A stretch of DNA of 64,000 bases from Halothermothrix orenii H 168 (GCF_000020485.1 NC_011899.1:1892501-1956500); one strand, 5' to 3'. Shown: positions 9,882-23,505, counted from the first letter of the stretch. Translations and numbers: made by a program. The notes: generated by a model from the letters alone, not told the origin.

Positions 9882-10142
9882 TTATTCATTTTTTTTCAAT
9901 TTTTCATACTTCCTCCGGGTGGCTTCACCACCTCTGATATGTCGTTCAGCTTTATTAAATTCCAGAACCTGTTTAACTTTATGAGCTAATTTAGGGTCAA
10001 CTTTTTTTAATCTCTCAGTTACATCTTTATGAACAGTACTTTTACTGACCCCATATATTTTAGCTGCCTGCCTGACCGTCGCTTTAGTCTCATAGATATA
10101 ATTGGCAATTTCAATTACCCGTTGACGTATATAGTCTTTCAA
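9882..10142 (-). CDS. spoIIID: Stage III sporulation regulator SpoIIID
   Basis: 86 residues from the TTG at 10142, which has GGGGAG seven bases upstream and gives the SpoIIID-like beginning 'KDYIRQRVIEIANYI'; the frame could start 18 nt earlier at a GTG without a good ribosome site. The helix-turn-helix is 'VRQAAKIYGVSKSTVHKDVT', followed by a basic C-terminal tail rich in Arg and Lys (about 60-86). SpoIIID controls sigma E-dependent genes in the mother cell. The spoIIID-mbl arrangement is that of Bacillus, supporting a true endospore programme. Confidence 0.93.
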   Translation of the reverse strand: MKDYIRQRVIEIANYIYETKATVRQAAKIYGVSKSTVHKDVTERLKKVDPKLAHKVKQVLEFNKAERHIRGGEATRRKYEKLKKNE

Positions 10143-10301
10143 CCTGCCACTCCCCCCCACCTGTATAAAAACTTCTTCTGATGGTCAAATATACTGAAAT
10201 CTAAATATACATGTATCTTTTATTATGTATATGCTAAAGGCAAGGTGAATTATACCAGTCATGGCATAATTTCACATAGGGTAGGGGTAATTTTTGGACA
10301 T

Positions 10302-10330
10302 AAAAAAAGTCCGGATTAAACCGGACTTTT
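10302..10330 (-). terminator. Terminator after spoIIQ
   Basis: Stem AAAGTCCGG/CCGGACTTT with a six-base loop, then a T run on the minus strand. It is about 45 nt past the spoIIQ stop and separates spoIID/spoIIQ from spoIIID. Confidence 0.85.
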
Positions 10331-10375
10331 CCCCGATATATATGTTTGCATTATTTTACCCACTCTATTTTCACT

Positions 10376-11239
10376 CTATTTAATGTAATCGAGAGGGTTA
10401 ACAGGCCCTTCACCATTCCTCAGTTCAAAGTATAAAGATGGTTCCTCCATAATGCCGGTATTACCGATCCGGCCAATCTCCTGTCCCTTACTTATAACCT
10501 CCCCCGGGGAAACTGAAGACCTTTGAAGGTTACCATACAGGGTTCGCCAGCCTCCCTGGTGCTCTACTTCGACTATAATACCATAATATTCATCTTCCCT
10601 GACTGACCTTACAGTCCCGCTGGCAGCAGCCATAACAATATCTCCGGCTTTACCATCAATTATTACACCGGTCTGGTAACGCCAGTCTTCAAAGACAGGG
10701 TGAAAATACCAGCCTGGATCCCTGAGGATTTCTCCTGAAACAGGTTTTAAAAGCTCAAATGTCCTGTTATCTTTTGCCCGCAATGGGGGATTAACCGGTC
10801 TGGTCATAACTTCTTCAACCTGTGTATCCTCAGTTGCTTTTATCTCATTATCACTCTGGCTTCCCCTGTCTGGCTTTTCATCTTTCTCTGGTTTAATATT
10901 TAGTTCCTTATCATACTGCAGGGAAAGATTATTTTCAATTATTTTTTTGTTTAAAAAGGAGTCACTTCTTTCACTGCTATTCATGTTCCCCCTATCATTC
11001 GTCTTCCCGGTTTCACCGGGCTCAATAACAACACCAGAATTATTCAAACTATTACTACCATAATCTGTAGTATATACGGCAATCCCGGCTCCAATCAAGA
11101 GGACTACCAGGATAACAAAGGTAATGACTCTTCTTTTATTGCTTTTCTTTATCATTTTCCTGACCTGTAATTTAACCCTGTCTTTATCAATTTTGAAGCT
11201 AAAGGGAAACCTGTTTTTATTCCCCCTATTTTTTGCCAT
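10376..11239 (-). CDS. spoIIQ: SpoIIQ-like protein with degenerate LytM/M23 domain
   Basis: 287 residues from the ATG at 11239 (GGAGGTGA seven bases upstream; an in-frame ATG at 11260 is weaker). A basic cytoplasmic N terminus and one membrane helix (about residues 38-58) precede a charged linker and an M23 fold at about 170-285. The zinc ligands are gone: the first His is Gln ('YQTGVIID'), the HxH motif reads 'SLYFEL', and the usual Tyr-Ala-His-Leu is 'YGNL'. Bacillus subtilis SpoIIQ is also degenerate, whereas clostridial versions keep the zinc site. SpoIIQ on the forespore side pairs with SpoIIIAH to link the two cells. It follows spoIID by about 50 nt. Confidence 0.85.
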   Translation of the reverse strand: MAKNRGNKNRFPFSFKIDKDRVKLQVRKMIKKSNKRRVITFVILVVLLIGAGIAVYTTDYGSNSLNNSGVVIEPGETGKTNDRGNMNSSERSDSFLNKKIIENNLSLQYDKELNIKPEKDEKPDRGSQSDNEIKATEDTQVEEVMTRPVNPPLRAKDNRTFELLKPVSGEILRDPGWYFHPVFEDWRYQTGVIIDGKAGDIVMAAASGTVRSVREDEYYGIIVEVEHQGGWRTLYGNLQRSSVSPGEVISKGQEIGRIGNTGIMEEPSLYFELRNGEGPVNPLDYIK

Positions 11240-11290
11240 AATTTGTTCACCTCCAGTCATATTTTTACCAGGAGGTGAATTATTTATACA

Positions 11291-12265
11291 CTACTTTTTT
11301 AAAAGTTCCTTTAATTTTACAATTTTTGTCCCGGGATAATAATGTTGTAGTATTTTGCGGTAATTATAACCATGTCTGGCAAAACCATTGGCCCCATCCT
11401 GACTCATACCAACCCCATGGCCTTTACCAAAAACTTTTATCAAAACCTTTTCATCTATAAACCTTAAGGTAAACTTACTGGAAGGGAGGTTTAACCTGGT
11501 CCTGACTTCTCGACCGGTAAATATTTTATTACCTATTTTAATCTTTAAAACCCGGTCACCCAGTGTGGTACTCAATACTTTAACTTTATCTCTTATATTT
11601 TGACTCCCGCTAGATGGCTCTATATCTGTCCCCAGATAGTTATTAAACCTATCCAGTCCCATTACATAATCATTAAGGTAATTCCGTTGTGACTCCTGAT
11701 CATATGGGCTGGGAACACTAATTAAATAAGGGGTGGCTTTCCCCCAGACGTGTCGGGCATCTTCAGTCTGTCCCCCACTATTACTGTGGTAAACGGCATC
11801 AATAAACCGGCCATCATATAATAAAACCTCACCCCGGGTTTCCTCTACCGCCCTCTTAATCCTGTTCTTAAAGTACAGATAGGGGATAATTCCCCACTTA
11901 CCCTTCATCTGGTTCCGGGAAATCCAGGCCTGACAATGTCTGTAATCAGTGCAGATGTCAGCCCCGGGGTGTTCCGGGCTCTGTTTTCCACCAAATTTAG
12001 TTATCCTTTTTAAAGTATATGTCCTGGCGGCCACTGCCTGAGCCTTAAGGGCCTCAAGGTGGTATGAGGCCGGCATCTCTGCCGCTAAAACCCCCTGGAG
12101 GTATTCAGACATTCCCATTTTAACTATCCTGTCTTCCCGATGTAATAACACCTTAATAACCAGGGGTTCTTCTTCCCGTAATCCTCTTAAAAGGACAATA
12201 GAAAAAACTATCAGAACAATAGCAATAAACATCAGGGATAATATGTACATTTTTTTCCTCAACAA
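11291..12265 (-). CDS. spoIID: Stage II sporulation protein D (SpoIID lytic transglycosylase)
   Basis: 324 residues from the TTG at 12265, placed five bases after AGGGGAGTGA; a TTG at 12262 or ATG at 12250 (GAGGA six bases upstream) are also possible. One N-terminal membrane helix is followed by the SpoIID domain. The motif 'LAAEMPASYHLEALKAQAVA' near residue 75 carries the catalytic Glu, and 'YHSNSGGQTEDA' and 'GHGVGMSQDGA' are family signatures. In engulfment SpoIID cleaves denuded glycan strands. It lies between murA and spoIIQ as in Bacillus. Its ribosome site is inside a long inverted repeat (12273..12322). Confidence 0.92.
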   Translation of the reverse strand: MLRKKMYILSLMFIAIVLIVFSIVLLRGLREEEPLVIKVLLHREDRIVKMGMSEYLQGVLAAEMPASYHLEALKAQAVAARTYTLKRITKFGGKQSPEHPGADICTDYRHCQAWISRNQMKGKWGIIPYLYFKNRIKRAVEETRGEVLLYDGRFIDAVYHSNSGGQTEDARHVWGKATPYLISVPSPYDQESQRNYLNDYVMGLDRFNNYLGTDIEPSSGSQNIRDKVKVLSTTLGDRVLKIKIGNKIFTGREVRTRLNLPSSKFTLRFIDEKVLIKVFGKGHGVGMSQDGANGFARHGYNYRKILQHYYPGTKIVKLKELLKK

Positions 12266-12272
12266 AATAATC

Positions 12273-12322
12273 ACTCCCCTGTCAAGGTCTAATATATATC
12301 ATATGACCCTGGACAGGGGAGT
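12273..12322 (-). promoter_or_regulatory. Inverted repeat covering the spoIID ribosome binding site
   Basis: An 11-bp perfect stem (12273..12283 with 12312..12322) plus a shorter inner stem forms a hairpin between murA and spoIID. The spoIID Shine-Dalgarno AGGGGAGTGA is part of the 3' arm, so the structure would hide it. Only a weak T run follows, so a strong terminator is less likely than a translational block or a leaky terminator. Confidence 0.6.
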
Positions 12323-12357
12323 AGAACTTTTTTATGTTAATTTAATTCTGTTATAGA

Positions 12358-13605
12358 CTATTTTACCTTTCTAATATCGGCACCTATCCCTGAGAGTTTT
12401 TCTTCAATATCTTCATATCCCCGTTCTACATGATTTATATTTCTGACCTCTGTTTCTCCTTCAGCCACCAGTCCGGCCAGAATCAGAGCAGCTCCTGCTC
12501 TAAGGTCTGTTGCCGTAACCTCAGCACCTGTCAATTGACTGGGCTTAATCAGGGCACTATGACCATCAATCTTTATATCAGCACCCATCCTCTTTAATTC
12601 ATCCACATGCATAAACCTGTTTTCCCACACTGTTTCAATTACCAGACTGGTCCCCTCAGCCTGGGTTAAGAGAACCATTATCTGGGACTGAAGATCAGTT
12701 GGAAAACCTGGATATGGTAAGGTCTTGACATCAACTGCCTTTAATTTATCATTACTGACTACTTTAATTCCGGAAATCTCTTCTTTTATCTGGATTCCCA
12801 TTTCCTTTAATTTAGCAATAAGAGATTTAAGGTGCTCAGCCAGAACATTATCGACAAAGACATCTCCTTTGTTTAAAGCAGCAGCAATCATATAGGTTCC
12901 TGCTTCTATCCTATCAGGTATAATCCGGTGTTCGGCCCCTTTAAGGGAATCAACACCTTCTATCTTAATAATGTCAGTCCCGACCCCTTTTATTTTGGCA
13001 CCCATGACCGTTAAATAATTGGCCAGATCTACAATTTCAGGTTCTCTGGCCGCATTTTCAATAACAGTCTTACCTTCAGCCCGGGTTGCAGCCAGCATAA
13101 TATTTATAGTAGCCCCAACACTGGGATAATCAAGGTATATACGGGCCCCCTTGAGCTTATTGGCTTTAACCTCAACAATACCATGATCAAGCTTAACATC
13201 TGCCCCCAGAGCTTTAAATCCCTTCAAATGTAAATCTATAGGGCGGTTACCGATATTACATCCCCCGGGAAGACTCGTTCTGGCCCAGCCTTCTTTGGCC
13301 AGTAAAACTCCCAGGATATAATAAGAGGCCCTTAACTTCCGGGCTAATTCTGGATCTGCCTCAGCTTCTGTTAAAGTGGTAGGGTCTATAGAAACAATAT
13401 TATTTTCAAATTCAACCCCGGCTCCCATTTTCTCCAGGATGTTACATAAATTAGTTACATCCCTGAGATGAGGAATATCAATCAGTTTACTGGGGGTATC
13501 AGCCAGTAAAGCAGCCGTAATTATGGGTAAAGCCGCATTTTTAGCACCACTAACTTTTATTTTTCCTTTTAAAGGGTTTCCGCCTTTAATTAGAAATTTA
13601 CCCAC
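12358..13605 (-). CDS. murA: UDP-N-acetylglucosamine 1-carboxyvinyltransferase
   Basis: 415 residues, normal for MurA. It adds enolpyruvate from PEP to UDP-GlcNAc, the first committed step of peptidoglycan synthesis. Visible motifs are 'KVSGAKNAALPIITAALL' near residue 16 and the PEP-binding loop 'LPGGCNIGNRPIDLHLKG' near 115, whose Cys is the fosfomycin target and is present here. The GTG start at 13605 follows GAGAGGG. A consensus-like promoter lies at 13654..13682. Position before spoIID matches Bacillus murAA. Confidence 0.95.
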   Translation of the reverse strand: MGKFLIKGGNPLKGKIKVSGAKNAALPIITAALLADTPSKLIDIPHLRDVTNLCNILEKMGAGVEFENNIVSIDPTTLTEAEADPELARKLRASYYILGVLLAKEGWARTSLPGGCNIGNRPIDLHLKGFKALGADVKLDHGIVEVKANKLKGARIYLDYPSVGATINIMLAATRAEGKTVIENAAREPEIVDLANYLTVMGAKIKGVGTDIIKIEGVDSLKGAEHRIIPDRIEAGTYMIAAALNKGDVFVDNVLAEHLKSLIAKLKEMGIQIKEEISGIKVVSNDKLKAVDVKTLPYPGFPTDLQSQIMVLLTQAEGTSLVIETVWENRFMHVDELKRMGADIKIDGHSALIKPSQLTGAEVTATDLRAGAALILAGLVAEGETEVRNINHVERGYEDIEEKLSGIGADIRKVK

Positions 13606-13653
13606 TTTTTATGCCCTCTCTTTCCTCTCCCCCTTTAAAAGGGGCACATCTAT

Positions 13654-13682
13654 ATTATATGCACTTATACATAATTCGTGAA
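13654..13682 (-). promoter_or_regulatory. Predicted sigma A-type promoter of murA
   Basis: On the minus strand TTCACG and TATAAT are separated by 17 nt. The leader between it and murA holds a small CCCCTTTTAAAGGGG hairpin (about 13628..13643). Confidence 0.55.
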
Positions 13683-13741
13683 AGCCCTTATTTAATCCTT
13701 CAGGAATTTGGTACTAAATTTTTAAACTAATTTAATGAAAA

Positions 13742-14290
13742 CTACTTATGACACACACACTCTGTTCCCAACAGCCTGTCTAACAATCCATACTTATCAT
13801 AGTTAATAAGTTCTTCAGGGGCCTTTTCCTCCAATTCAGACCAGCATTCTGGACATAACCTGGCCCCCACATTCTTAATAATTTTACCAGAAACACCTTT
13901 TTGTTTCAACCTTTTTTCCCTATCCAATACCTTCCTGTTTTTTACTTCGACGGCGCCATCACTGGCCACCACCAGGGCCACATCCCCTTTTAATTCAGGG
14001 GAATCAACCCTTTTAAATAAAAGACCCTGCTCCCGGGCCATATCAATATATTTTCGGGCAGACTCAAGTCCCACACTACGCCTGACCACCATCCTGTCTG
14101 CATCAGGGTGTTTGACTGCTTTTATAATTTCCGGATAGATAGCCGGTTCCTCTACCTGGTCTATAGTAAGGTATTTTATGACCCTTTCTTTATATTCACC
14201 CAGGAAGCGATTTTTTTCTTCCTTTTTTAATTCCCTGGGTCCCAGAATTCCCTCCATCACCTTTTCCTCAAGTTTACTCTTATCTCCCAC
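13742..14290 (-). CDS. YueI-like DUF1694 protein with extra C-terminal cysteines
   Basis: 182 residues from the GTG at 14290, chosen because AAAGGG lies nine bases upstream; a TTG at 14323 has none. Residues 5-130 resemble DUF1694/YueI ('RFLGEYKERVIKYLT', 'EGLLFKRVDSP'-like beta region), a family without a known function. The last 50 residues add four cysteines (CPECW and ECVCHK) that could bind zinc; I do not recall that extension in YueI of Bacillus. It stands alone between murA and the ATP synthase operon. Confidence 0.65.
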   Translation of the reverse strand: MGDKSKLEEKVMEGILGPRELKKEEKNRFLGEYKERVIKYLTIDQVEEPAIYPEIIKAVKHPDADRMVVRRSVGLESARKYIDMAREQGLLFKRVDSPELKGDVALVVASDGAVEVKNRKVLDREKRLKQKGVSGKIIKNVGARLCPECWSELEEKAPEELINYDKYGLLDRLLGTECVCHK

Positions 14291-14696
14291 TTTCAAACAC
14301 CCTTTACCAGAAAATTTAGTCAAAGTTACTTAATTCAGGTTCTCTATTAAGTTATTAAGGGGCTCTGTAATTGGGTCTCTGTAAATTTAAGTTTTGATCG
14401 AAGGCTCCTTTATTGACTCTTTGTTCCCGGACCACAAACCCAATCATGAAATATATCCAATCTTATTATTAGCAAAATTTTTCCCGTTAATACCTGTCTT
14501 CCTTCCCATAGTTTTGCAGCCATAAAAATTAATTAAAAAAACCCTGAGTTATCAGTTAGTATAGTATATATTTATAAATACAAAATGTGATTAGAACAGG
14601 TCTTGTCTATCATTATTATTTTAATGTTCAGGAGTAGCACACCTGATTGCGGACCATTAAATTCAATTCCTGGTCCAAATAATTTTAAGGATATTC
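14291..14696. other. Gene-free stretch between the YueI-like gene and atpC
   Basis: About 400 nt, AT-rich, no open frame with a ribosome site on either strand. It holds a GGACCA/TGGTCC inverted repeat (14651..14676) beyond the operon terminator, and a near-repeat of CTCTGTAA near 14360 and 14376. No clear promoter was found for the YueI-like gene. Confidence 0.4.
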
Positions 14697-14720
14697 AAAA
14701 AGGCCCTTGTCCGGGCCTTA
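14697..14720 (-). terminator. Terminator of the ATP synthase operon
   Basis: Stem AAGGCCC/GGGCCTT with a six-base loop and T5 on the minus strand, directly after the atpC stop codon. Confidence 0.85.
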
Positions 14721-14726
14721 AATTTA

Positions 14727-15131
14727 TTAATAATGGCCGGCAGCTTTGAGGCGGGCAATAGCCCGTTCAAAAGCTGCCCGGGCTCTGGCTCGATCTATTC
14801 TGTCATTTCTGGAATTAAGTCTTTTTTCAGCTCTTTTAAGGGCGTCCCGGGCCCGTTCTACATCAATTTCATGGGGAAGCTCGGCTGTCCTGACGATAAC
14901 GTTTATCTCATCTGGTTTTACTTCCATAAAACCCTCACTGATTGATATTTTAACTTCTTCCCCATCTTTTTTTACCCTCATAACCCCTGTTTTCAAGCCG
15001 GTAACCAGAGGAGTATGTTTTGGTAAAATACCGATTTCCCCATCGATAGCCGGAGCAATTAAAATATTAACAGGTTCACTGAAGACAACCTTCTCAGGGG
15101 TAACAACCTCAAGCCTTATTGTGGAAGGCAT
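14727..15131 (-). CDS. atpC: ATP synthase F1 epsilon subunit
   Basis: 134 residues. The N-terminal beta-sandwich ('[20 protein letters not shown]', '[14 protein letters not shown]') is followed by the C-terminal two-helix region (about 88-134) rich in Arg and Ala. Epsilon joins gamma in the central stalk and can inhibit ATP hydrolysis. It starts three bases after the atpD stop with GGAAGGTGAG upstream, so translation is coupled, and is the last gene of the operon. Confidence 0.96.
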
Positions 15132-15134
15132 GGG

Positions 15135-17521
<2,387 letters not shown>

Positions 17522-17556
17522 TTTTCTCACCCCTAAAACACGGATTTGAACAAATA

Positions 17557-19743
<2,187 letters not shown>

Positions 19744-19747
<4 letters not shown>

Positions 19748-20244
19748 TGCAGTTCACCTATCTTCTCCTGATCCAGGTTCTCAATATATTGATTTATCAA
19801 GGCTTCCTGCTGTTTTTTATCTATTTTTTCTTTAATGAACTTACCGGCTACCATCAGGGAAATAGAAGCAACTTCTTTCCGCAATTCATCAAGGGCATCC
19901 CGTTTGGCCTGGGCTATCTCTTCCATATTCCTTTCCTTTACCTTTTTCGCCTCTACTCTGGCCTCAGCTATTATCTCTTCGGCCCTCTGCTGGGCCCTCT
20001 TTTCAGCATCTTCAATAATCTCCTGGGCTTTATCACGGGCCTGCTGTAGTTTACTTTCATACTCTTTTTTCAGTTTGTCGGCCTCTTCCTTCTTCCGGGC
20101 CGCACTGTCTAGCTCATTTTTTATCTTCTGGCTCCTTTTATCCAGGAACTCAGTTAGAGGTCCATATAAAAACCTTTTTAACAACCACATAAGTACCAAA
20201 AAGTTTACTACCTGCCATAGAAGTCTTTCATCAATTGTTACCAA
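19744..20244 (-). CDS. atpF: ATP synthase Fo b subunit
   Basis: 166 residues from the TTG at 20244, six bases after AGGAGGTGA; a GTG nine bases earlier lies inside that site. One N-terminal membrane helix (about residues 8-28) is followed by a long, highly charged coiled coil rich in Lys, Glu and Ala ('AQQRAEEIIAEARVEAKKVK'), which forms the stator. It is separated from atpE by about 180 nt containing a hairpin, unlike the tight spacing elsewhere in the operon. Confidence 0.95.
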
Positions 20245-20380
20245 GTGGTTCACCTCCTGTCAATACTCTTCTGTTTATAATTGTCTATAATAATCTATAT
20301 AAAATTAGAATTATTCTCCCTACATGAAATTATACTGGTCTTTAAAAGTTAAATATAAATATAAGGACACAATAAATAGA

Positions 20381-20404
20381 GGAAAGGGTTTAAAACCCCT
20401 CCCT
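20381..20404 (-). terminator. Hairpin between atpE and atpF
   Basis: GGGAGGGG pairs with CCCTTTCC (G-U pairs included) around a TTTTAAA loop, 19 nt after the atpE stop. No long T run follows, so it is more likely an mRNA-stabilising or partially terminating structure than a full stop. Confidence 0.5.
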
Positions 20405-20422
20405 CATAAAAAACTTATCCAT

Positions 20423-20677
<255 letters not shown>

Positions 20678-20730
20678 TTATTCCTCCTTTCACCATGATA
20701 AACAGATAAATTATGTTTAATTATGTTTAG

Positions 20731-20753
20731 CATTGGTTTTCATTGAACCAATG
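20731..20753 (-). repeat. Hairpin between atpB and atpE
   Basis: Perfect eight-base arms CATTGGTT/AACCAATG with a seven-base loop, just past the atpB stop. Not followed by a T run. Probably an mRNA structure that sets the 5' end or stability of the atpE segment. Confidence 0.5.
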
Positions 20754-20761
20754 TTAATACC

Positions 20762-21412
20762 TTAAGATTCAGCAATGGAGATATAAGCTATAGCCAGCAT
20801 CCCAAAAATCAGGGCCTGCACCAGACCGATAAAAAGATCAAACCAGGCATGTAAGGGTACAGGGATAAGCCAGGGAGCAAATTGAAATACAATTCCCAGC
20901 AGTATACCCCCGGCTACAATATTTCCAAAAAGACGGAAAGAATGGGAGATGGGCTTAGCCAGTTCTCCAATAATATTTATCGGTAACATAAAGACTACAG
21001 GCTCACCAAAACCCTTTAGATATCCCCAGAGCCCCTTTTTCCTGACACCATAATACTGGCTTACCAGAAAGACAACCAGGGCTAACCCGAGGGTTGTATT
21101 TAAGTCCCCGGTCGGGTTGGCGACACCCGGAATCACTCCAATAATATTGGACACTCCAATATAAATAAAAATTGTGGCAATAAAGGGCAAAAACTTACTT
21201 CCTCTGCCCGGAAGCATTGTCTCTATCTGATCTTCAATAGAGGTAATCAAAAGTTCTACAGCACTTTGAAGCCTTCCCGGCACCATTTCAAGGCGCCTGG
21301 TAACAATCTTTGAAAATATTATCAACAGGATAACCACTACCCAGGAAACAATCAGGGTATCGGTTATCGGCATCCCCATAAATTGAGTTACTACCTTAGG
21401 TCCGGGATTCAT
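20762..21412 (-). CDS. atpB: ATP synthase Fo a subunit
   Basis: 216 residues with about five to six membrane helices. The essential Arg is in 'LAKPISHSFRLFGNIVAG' near residue 160, next to the ion path facing the c ring. The protein is on the short side, as in other anaerobic Firmicutes. The ATG is preceded by AAAGGAGGAATTGGG and overlaps the end of the atpI-like gene by 17 nt. Confidence 0.95.
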   Translation of the reverse strand: MNPGPKVVTQFMGMPITDTLIVSWVVVILLIIFSKIVTRRLEMVPGRLQSAVELLITSIEDQIETMLPGRGSKFLPFIATIFIYIGVSNIIGVIPGVANPTGDLNTTLGLALVVFLVSQYYGVRKKGLWGYLKGFGEPVVFMLPINIIGELAKPISHSFRLFGNIVAGGILLGIVFQFAPWLIPVPLHAWFDLFIGLVQALIFGMLAIAYISIAES

Positions 21413-21839
21413 CCCAATTCCTCCTTTTATCTATTTCTTCCAGATGTTCTAGTTTGCGATGCCACCAATCACTGGCATATTCTATAATTCCTGTTCCCAG
21501 AATGGTGTATTTTAAGAGGAGTAAACCTACCGCAGTCGCTATAAAATAAACCCGGGACTTTTCGTATGCCTGAAACAGGGCTATAAAATATATAATATAG
21601 TTAATAAAGTAGCGTTTTCTTAAATAGTTTATAGCACGGCCCTTATCCATATCCAGGGCCCTGTTAATATGTATTATCTTTAACCTGAATAATAAAAAAC
21701 TAATGATAATACCGACCAGAAGGCCCAGCAGGCCATCCCAACGGCCGGCTATTATAAGCCCCACCATGGGGAAAGTAGCTATAATCAGAACCTTCTTAAA
21801 TAAATCCCGTTCCAGGTTATCAACTCTTTCGGGTATCAT
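21396..21839 (-). CDS. atpI: AtpI-like ATP synthase accessory protein
   Basis: 147 residues from the ATG at 21839 (AGGTGAT seven bases upstream); a GTG at 21851 is unsupported. Four membrane helices: two before and two after a basic cytoplasmic stretch near residues 60-80, then a charged C-terminal tail. AtpI-type proteins assist assembly of the c ring. The assignment rests on position and topology more than sequence. It overlaps both neighbours. Confidence 0.75.
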   Translation of the reverse strand: MIPERVDNLERDLFKKVLIIATFPMVGLIIAGRWDGLLGLLVGIIISFLLFRLKIIHINRALDMDKGRAINYLRKRYFINYIIYFIALFQAYEKSRVYFIATAVGLLLLKYTILGTGIIEYASDWWHRKLEHLEEIDKRRNWDESRT

Positions 21840-22068
21840 TATTATCATCACCTATAAAGTCCATAATTAGTCTAAAATTTGAGTAAAACCCGCTGGCAGT
21901 TCCCAGGATCAACCCTCCAATTTTAAAGGCATTTCCGGTGGCCAGATTAGTATCCAGCAGGTAGCCCAGCCCAAAACCAACCCCTATATTGGCTATCATT
22001 AATAAACCCAGCTGGGTTATCAGCCCCAGGGCCTGTAAAACTTCCCTCAGGTCATTATTCTTTCCCAT
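21820..22068 (-). CDS. atpZ: AtpZ-type small membrane protein
   Basis: 82 residues with two membrane helices; 'LGLITQLGLLMIANIGVGFG' and 'GGLILGTASGFYSNFRLIMD' match the AtpZ family that accompanies Na+ and H+ Fo genes and has been proposed to help magnesium uptake or assembly. It is the first gene of the operon, with AGGAG before the ATG, and overlaps the atpI-like gene by 20 nt. Confidence 0.82.
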   Translation of the reverse strand: MGKNNDLREVLQALGLITQLGLLMIANIGVGFGLGYLLDTNLATGNAFKIGGLILGTASGFYSNFRLIMDFIGDDNNDTRKS

Positions 22069-22084
22069 AATCTAACTCCTGATT

Positions 22085-22100
22085 CTGACCGGACGGTCAG
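22085..22100. promoter_or_regulatory. Perfect-arm palindrome in the ATP operon leader
   Basis: CTGACCG GA CGGTCAG, 17 bp upstream of the atpZ start codon. Such TGACCG/CGGTCA palindromes resemble TetR-type operators, but the arms could also form a small hairpin in the leader. No known regulator gene is adjacent. Confidence 0.35.
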
Positions 22101-22360
22101 TTATATTTAAAAACCAACACTCTATAGTATTCTAGAGAATATAAAAAAATCCTTTTTTTATGTAATATTTTATTAAAAGCTAATTTCATAAGAACAAAAA
22201 GCGAATTTGGCAATAATAAATTGTACGCCGAAAATTATCATATAAAATGAACAAGGGCCTAATGGCATGGCTCTCCTTTTAATTTTATAATACCCTGGAT
22301 TAGCTTTTCAACAGTATAAGTTAAACTTTAAACCATATATTCCAGTATATTTGCTCTATG

Positions 22361-23482
22361 TTAGCTTTTACGGAAGTAGTCTTCAATAATCTTTACTATT
22401 CTTCCGGCTGCTTTACCATCACCGAAGGGATTTTTGGCCAGGGCAATCTTATTATACTCATCTTTATTATTTAATAAACATGATACCTCATTATATATTT
22501 TTTCCCTGTCTGTCCCGACTACTTTAACCGTTCCCGCTTCTACAGCCTCAGGACGTTCGGTAACATTTCTCAGGACCAGGACCGGTTTATTAAGGGACGG
22601 AGCCTCTTCCTGAATCCCCCCTGAATCTGTTAAGACGATATCAACAGACTTCATTAAATGAACAAAGGGGAGGTAATCCAGAGGTTCTATCAGTAAAATA
22701 CGGTTATGCCCACCCAGAATTGAAAAAACTACTTCCCGGACACGGGGATTTAAATGAACCGGGTATATTACTCTGAGGTCAGAATTGTTTTCCACCAATT
22801 CTTTAACGGCATAACATATATCCTCTAAAGGTTGTCCCCAGTTTTCCCGCCGGTGGGCGGTTAATAACATCACAGGACCCCTGTCAAAATCAAATTCTTT
22901 AAGAACAGGATCCTCAAAGGTGTAGTCTATATTTGCCGTATATAATAATGCATCAATCACAGTATTACCGGTAACAAAAATACTACCTTCATCTACCCCT
23001 TCATTCAGAAGAAAATTTTTCGCTTTCCCGGTCGGGGCAAAATGAAGGTCAGCAATTACACCGGTAAGATGACGGTTTAATTCTTCAGGAAAGGGCTGGT
23101 ATTTGTCATAGGTCCTTAATCCAGCCTCAACATGGCCAACGGGTATTTTCTGATAGTAGGCTGCCAGGGCTCCGGCCAGAGTTGTCGAGGTATCCCCATG
23201 GACAAGGACTAAATCAGGGGTTACTTCAGTCAACACCTTCTCGATTCCTTCAAGGGCCTTTGCCATAATATGGGTCAGGCTCTGTTTATGTTTCATTATA
23301 TCTAAATCAAAATCAGGTTTAAGCTGAAAAAGCCTTAAAACCTGATCTAGCATCTCCCGGTGCTGGGCAGTGACCAGTATTTTATTTTCAATATTTTCAC
23401 TTTCCTGTAGAGCCTTAACAACAGGGGCCATTTTTATTGCTTCCGGTCTCGTGCCGAAAATAGTTACTGTCTTAATTTCCAT
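22361..23482 (-). CDS. wecB: UDP-N-acetylglucosamine 2-epimerase (non-hydrolysing)
   Basis: 373 residues from the ATG at 23482, six bases after AAAGGGTG. Motifs: 'IFGTRPEAIKMAPVVKAL' at the N terminus, 'VHGDTSTTLAGALAAYY' near 95, 'GHVEAGLRTYDKYQPFPEE' near 115 and 'LTDSGGIQEEAPSLNKPVLV' near 285. It makes UDP-ManNAc for teichoic acid-like or other surface polymers. The initiating glycosyl transferase gene lies 23 nt upstream, so the pair forms one unit; Bacillus mnaA is in the same place before the atp operon. Confidence 0.94.
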   Translation of the reverse strand: MEIKTVTIFGTRPEAIKMAPVVKALQESENIENKILVTAQHREMLDQVLRLFQLKPDFDLDIMKHKQSLTHIMAKALEGIEKVLTEVTPDLVLVHGDTSTTLAGALAAYYQKIPVGHVEAGLRTYDKYQPFPEELNRHLTGVIADLHFAPTGKAKNFLLNEGVDEGSIFVTGNTVIDALLYTANIDYTFEDPVLKEFDFDRGPVMLLTAHRRENWGQPLEDICYAVKELVENNSDLRVIYPVHLNPRVREVVFSILGGHNRILLIEPLDYLPFVHLMKSVDIVLTDSGGIQEEAPSLNKPVLVLRNVTERPEAVEAGTVKVVGTDREKIYNEVSCLLNNKDEYNKIALAKNPFGDGKAAGRIVKIIEDYFRKS

Positions 23483-23505
23483 GTCCTTCACCCTTTTATA
23501 ACTAA

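Noticed and set aside
9354-9989. 211-codon plus-strand frame opposite mbl
   Set aside because: Antisense to well-conserved mbl and spoIIID sequence; composition reflects the reverse strand.
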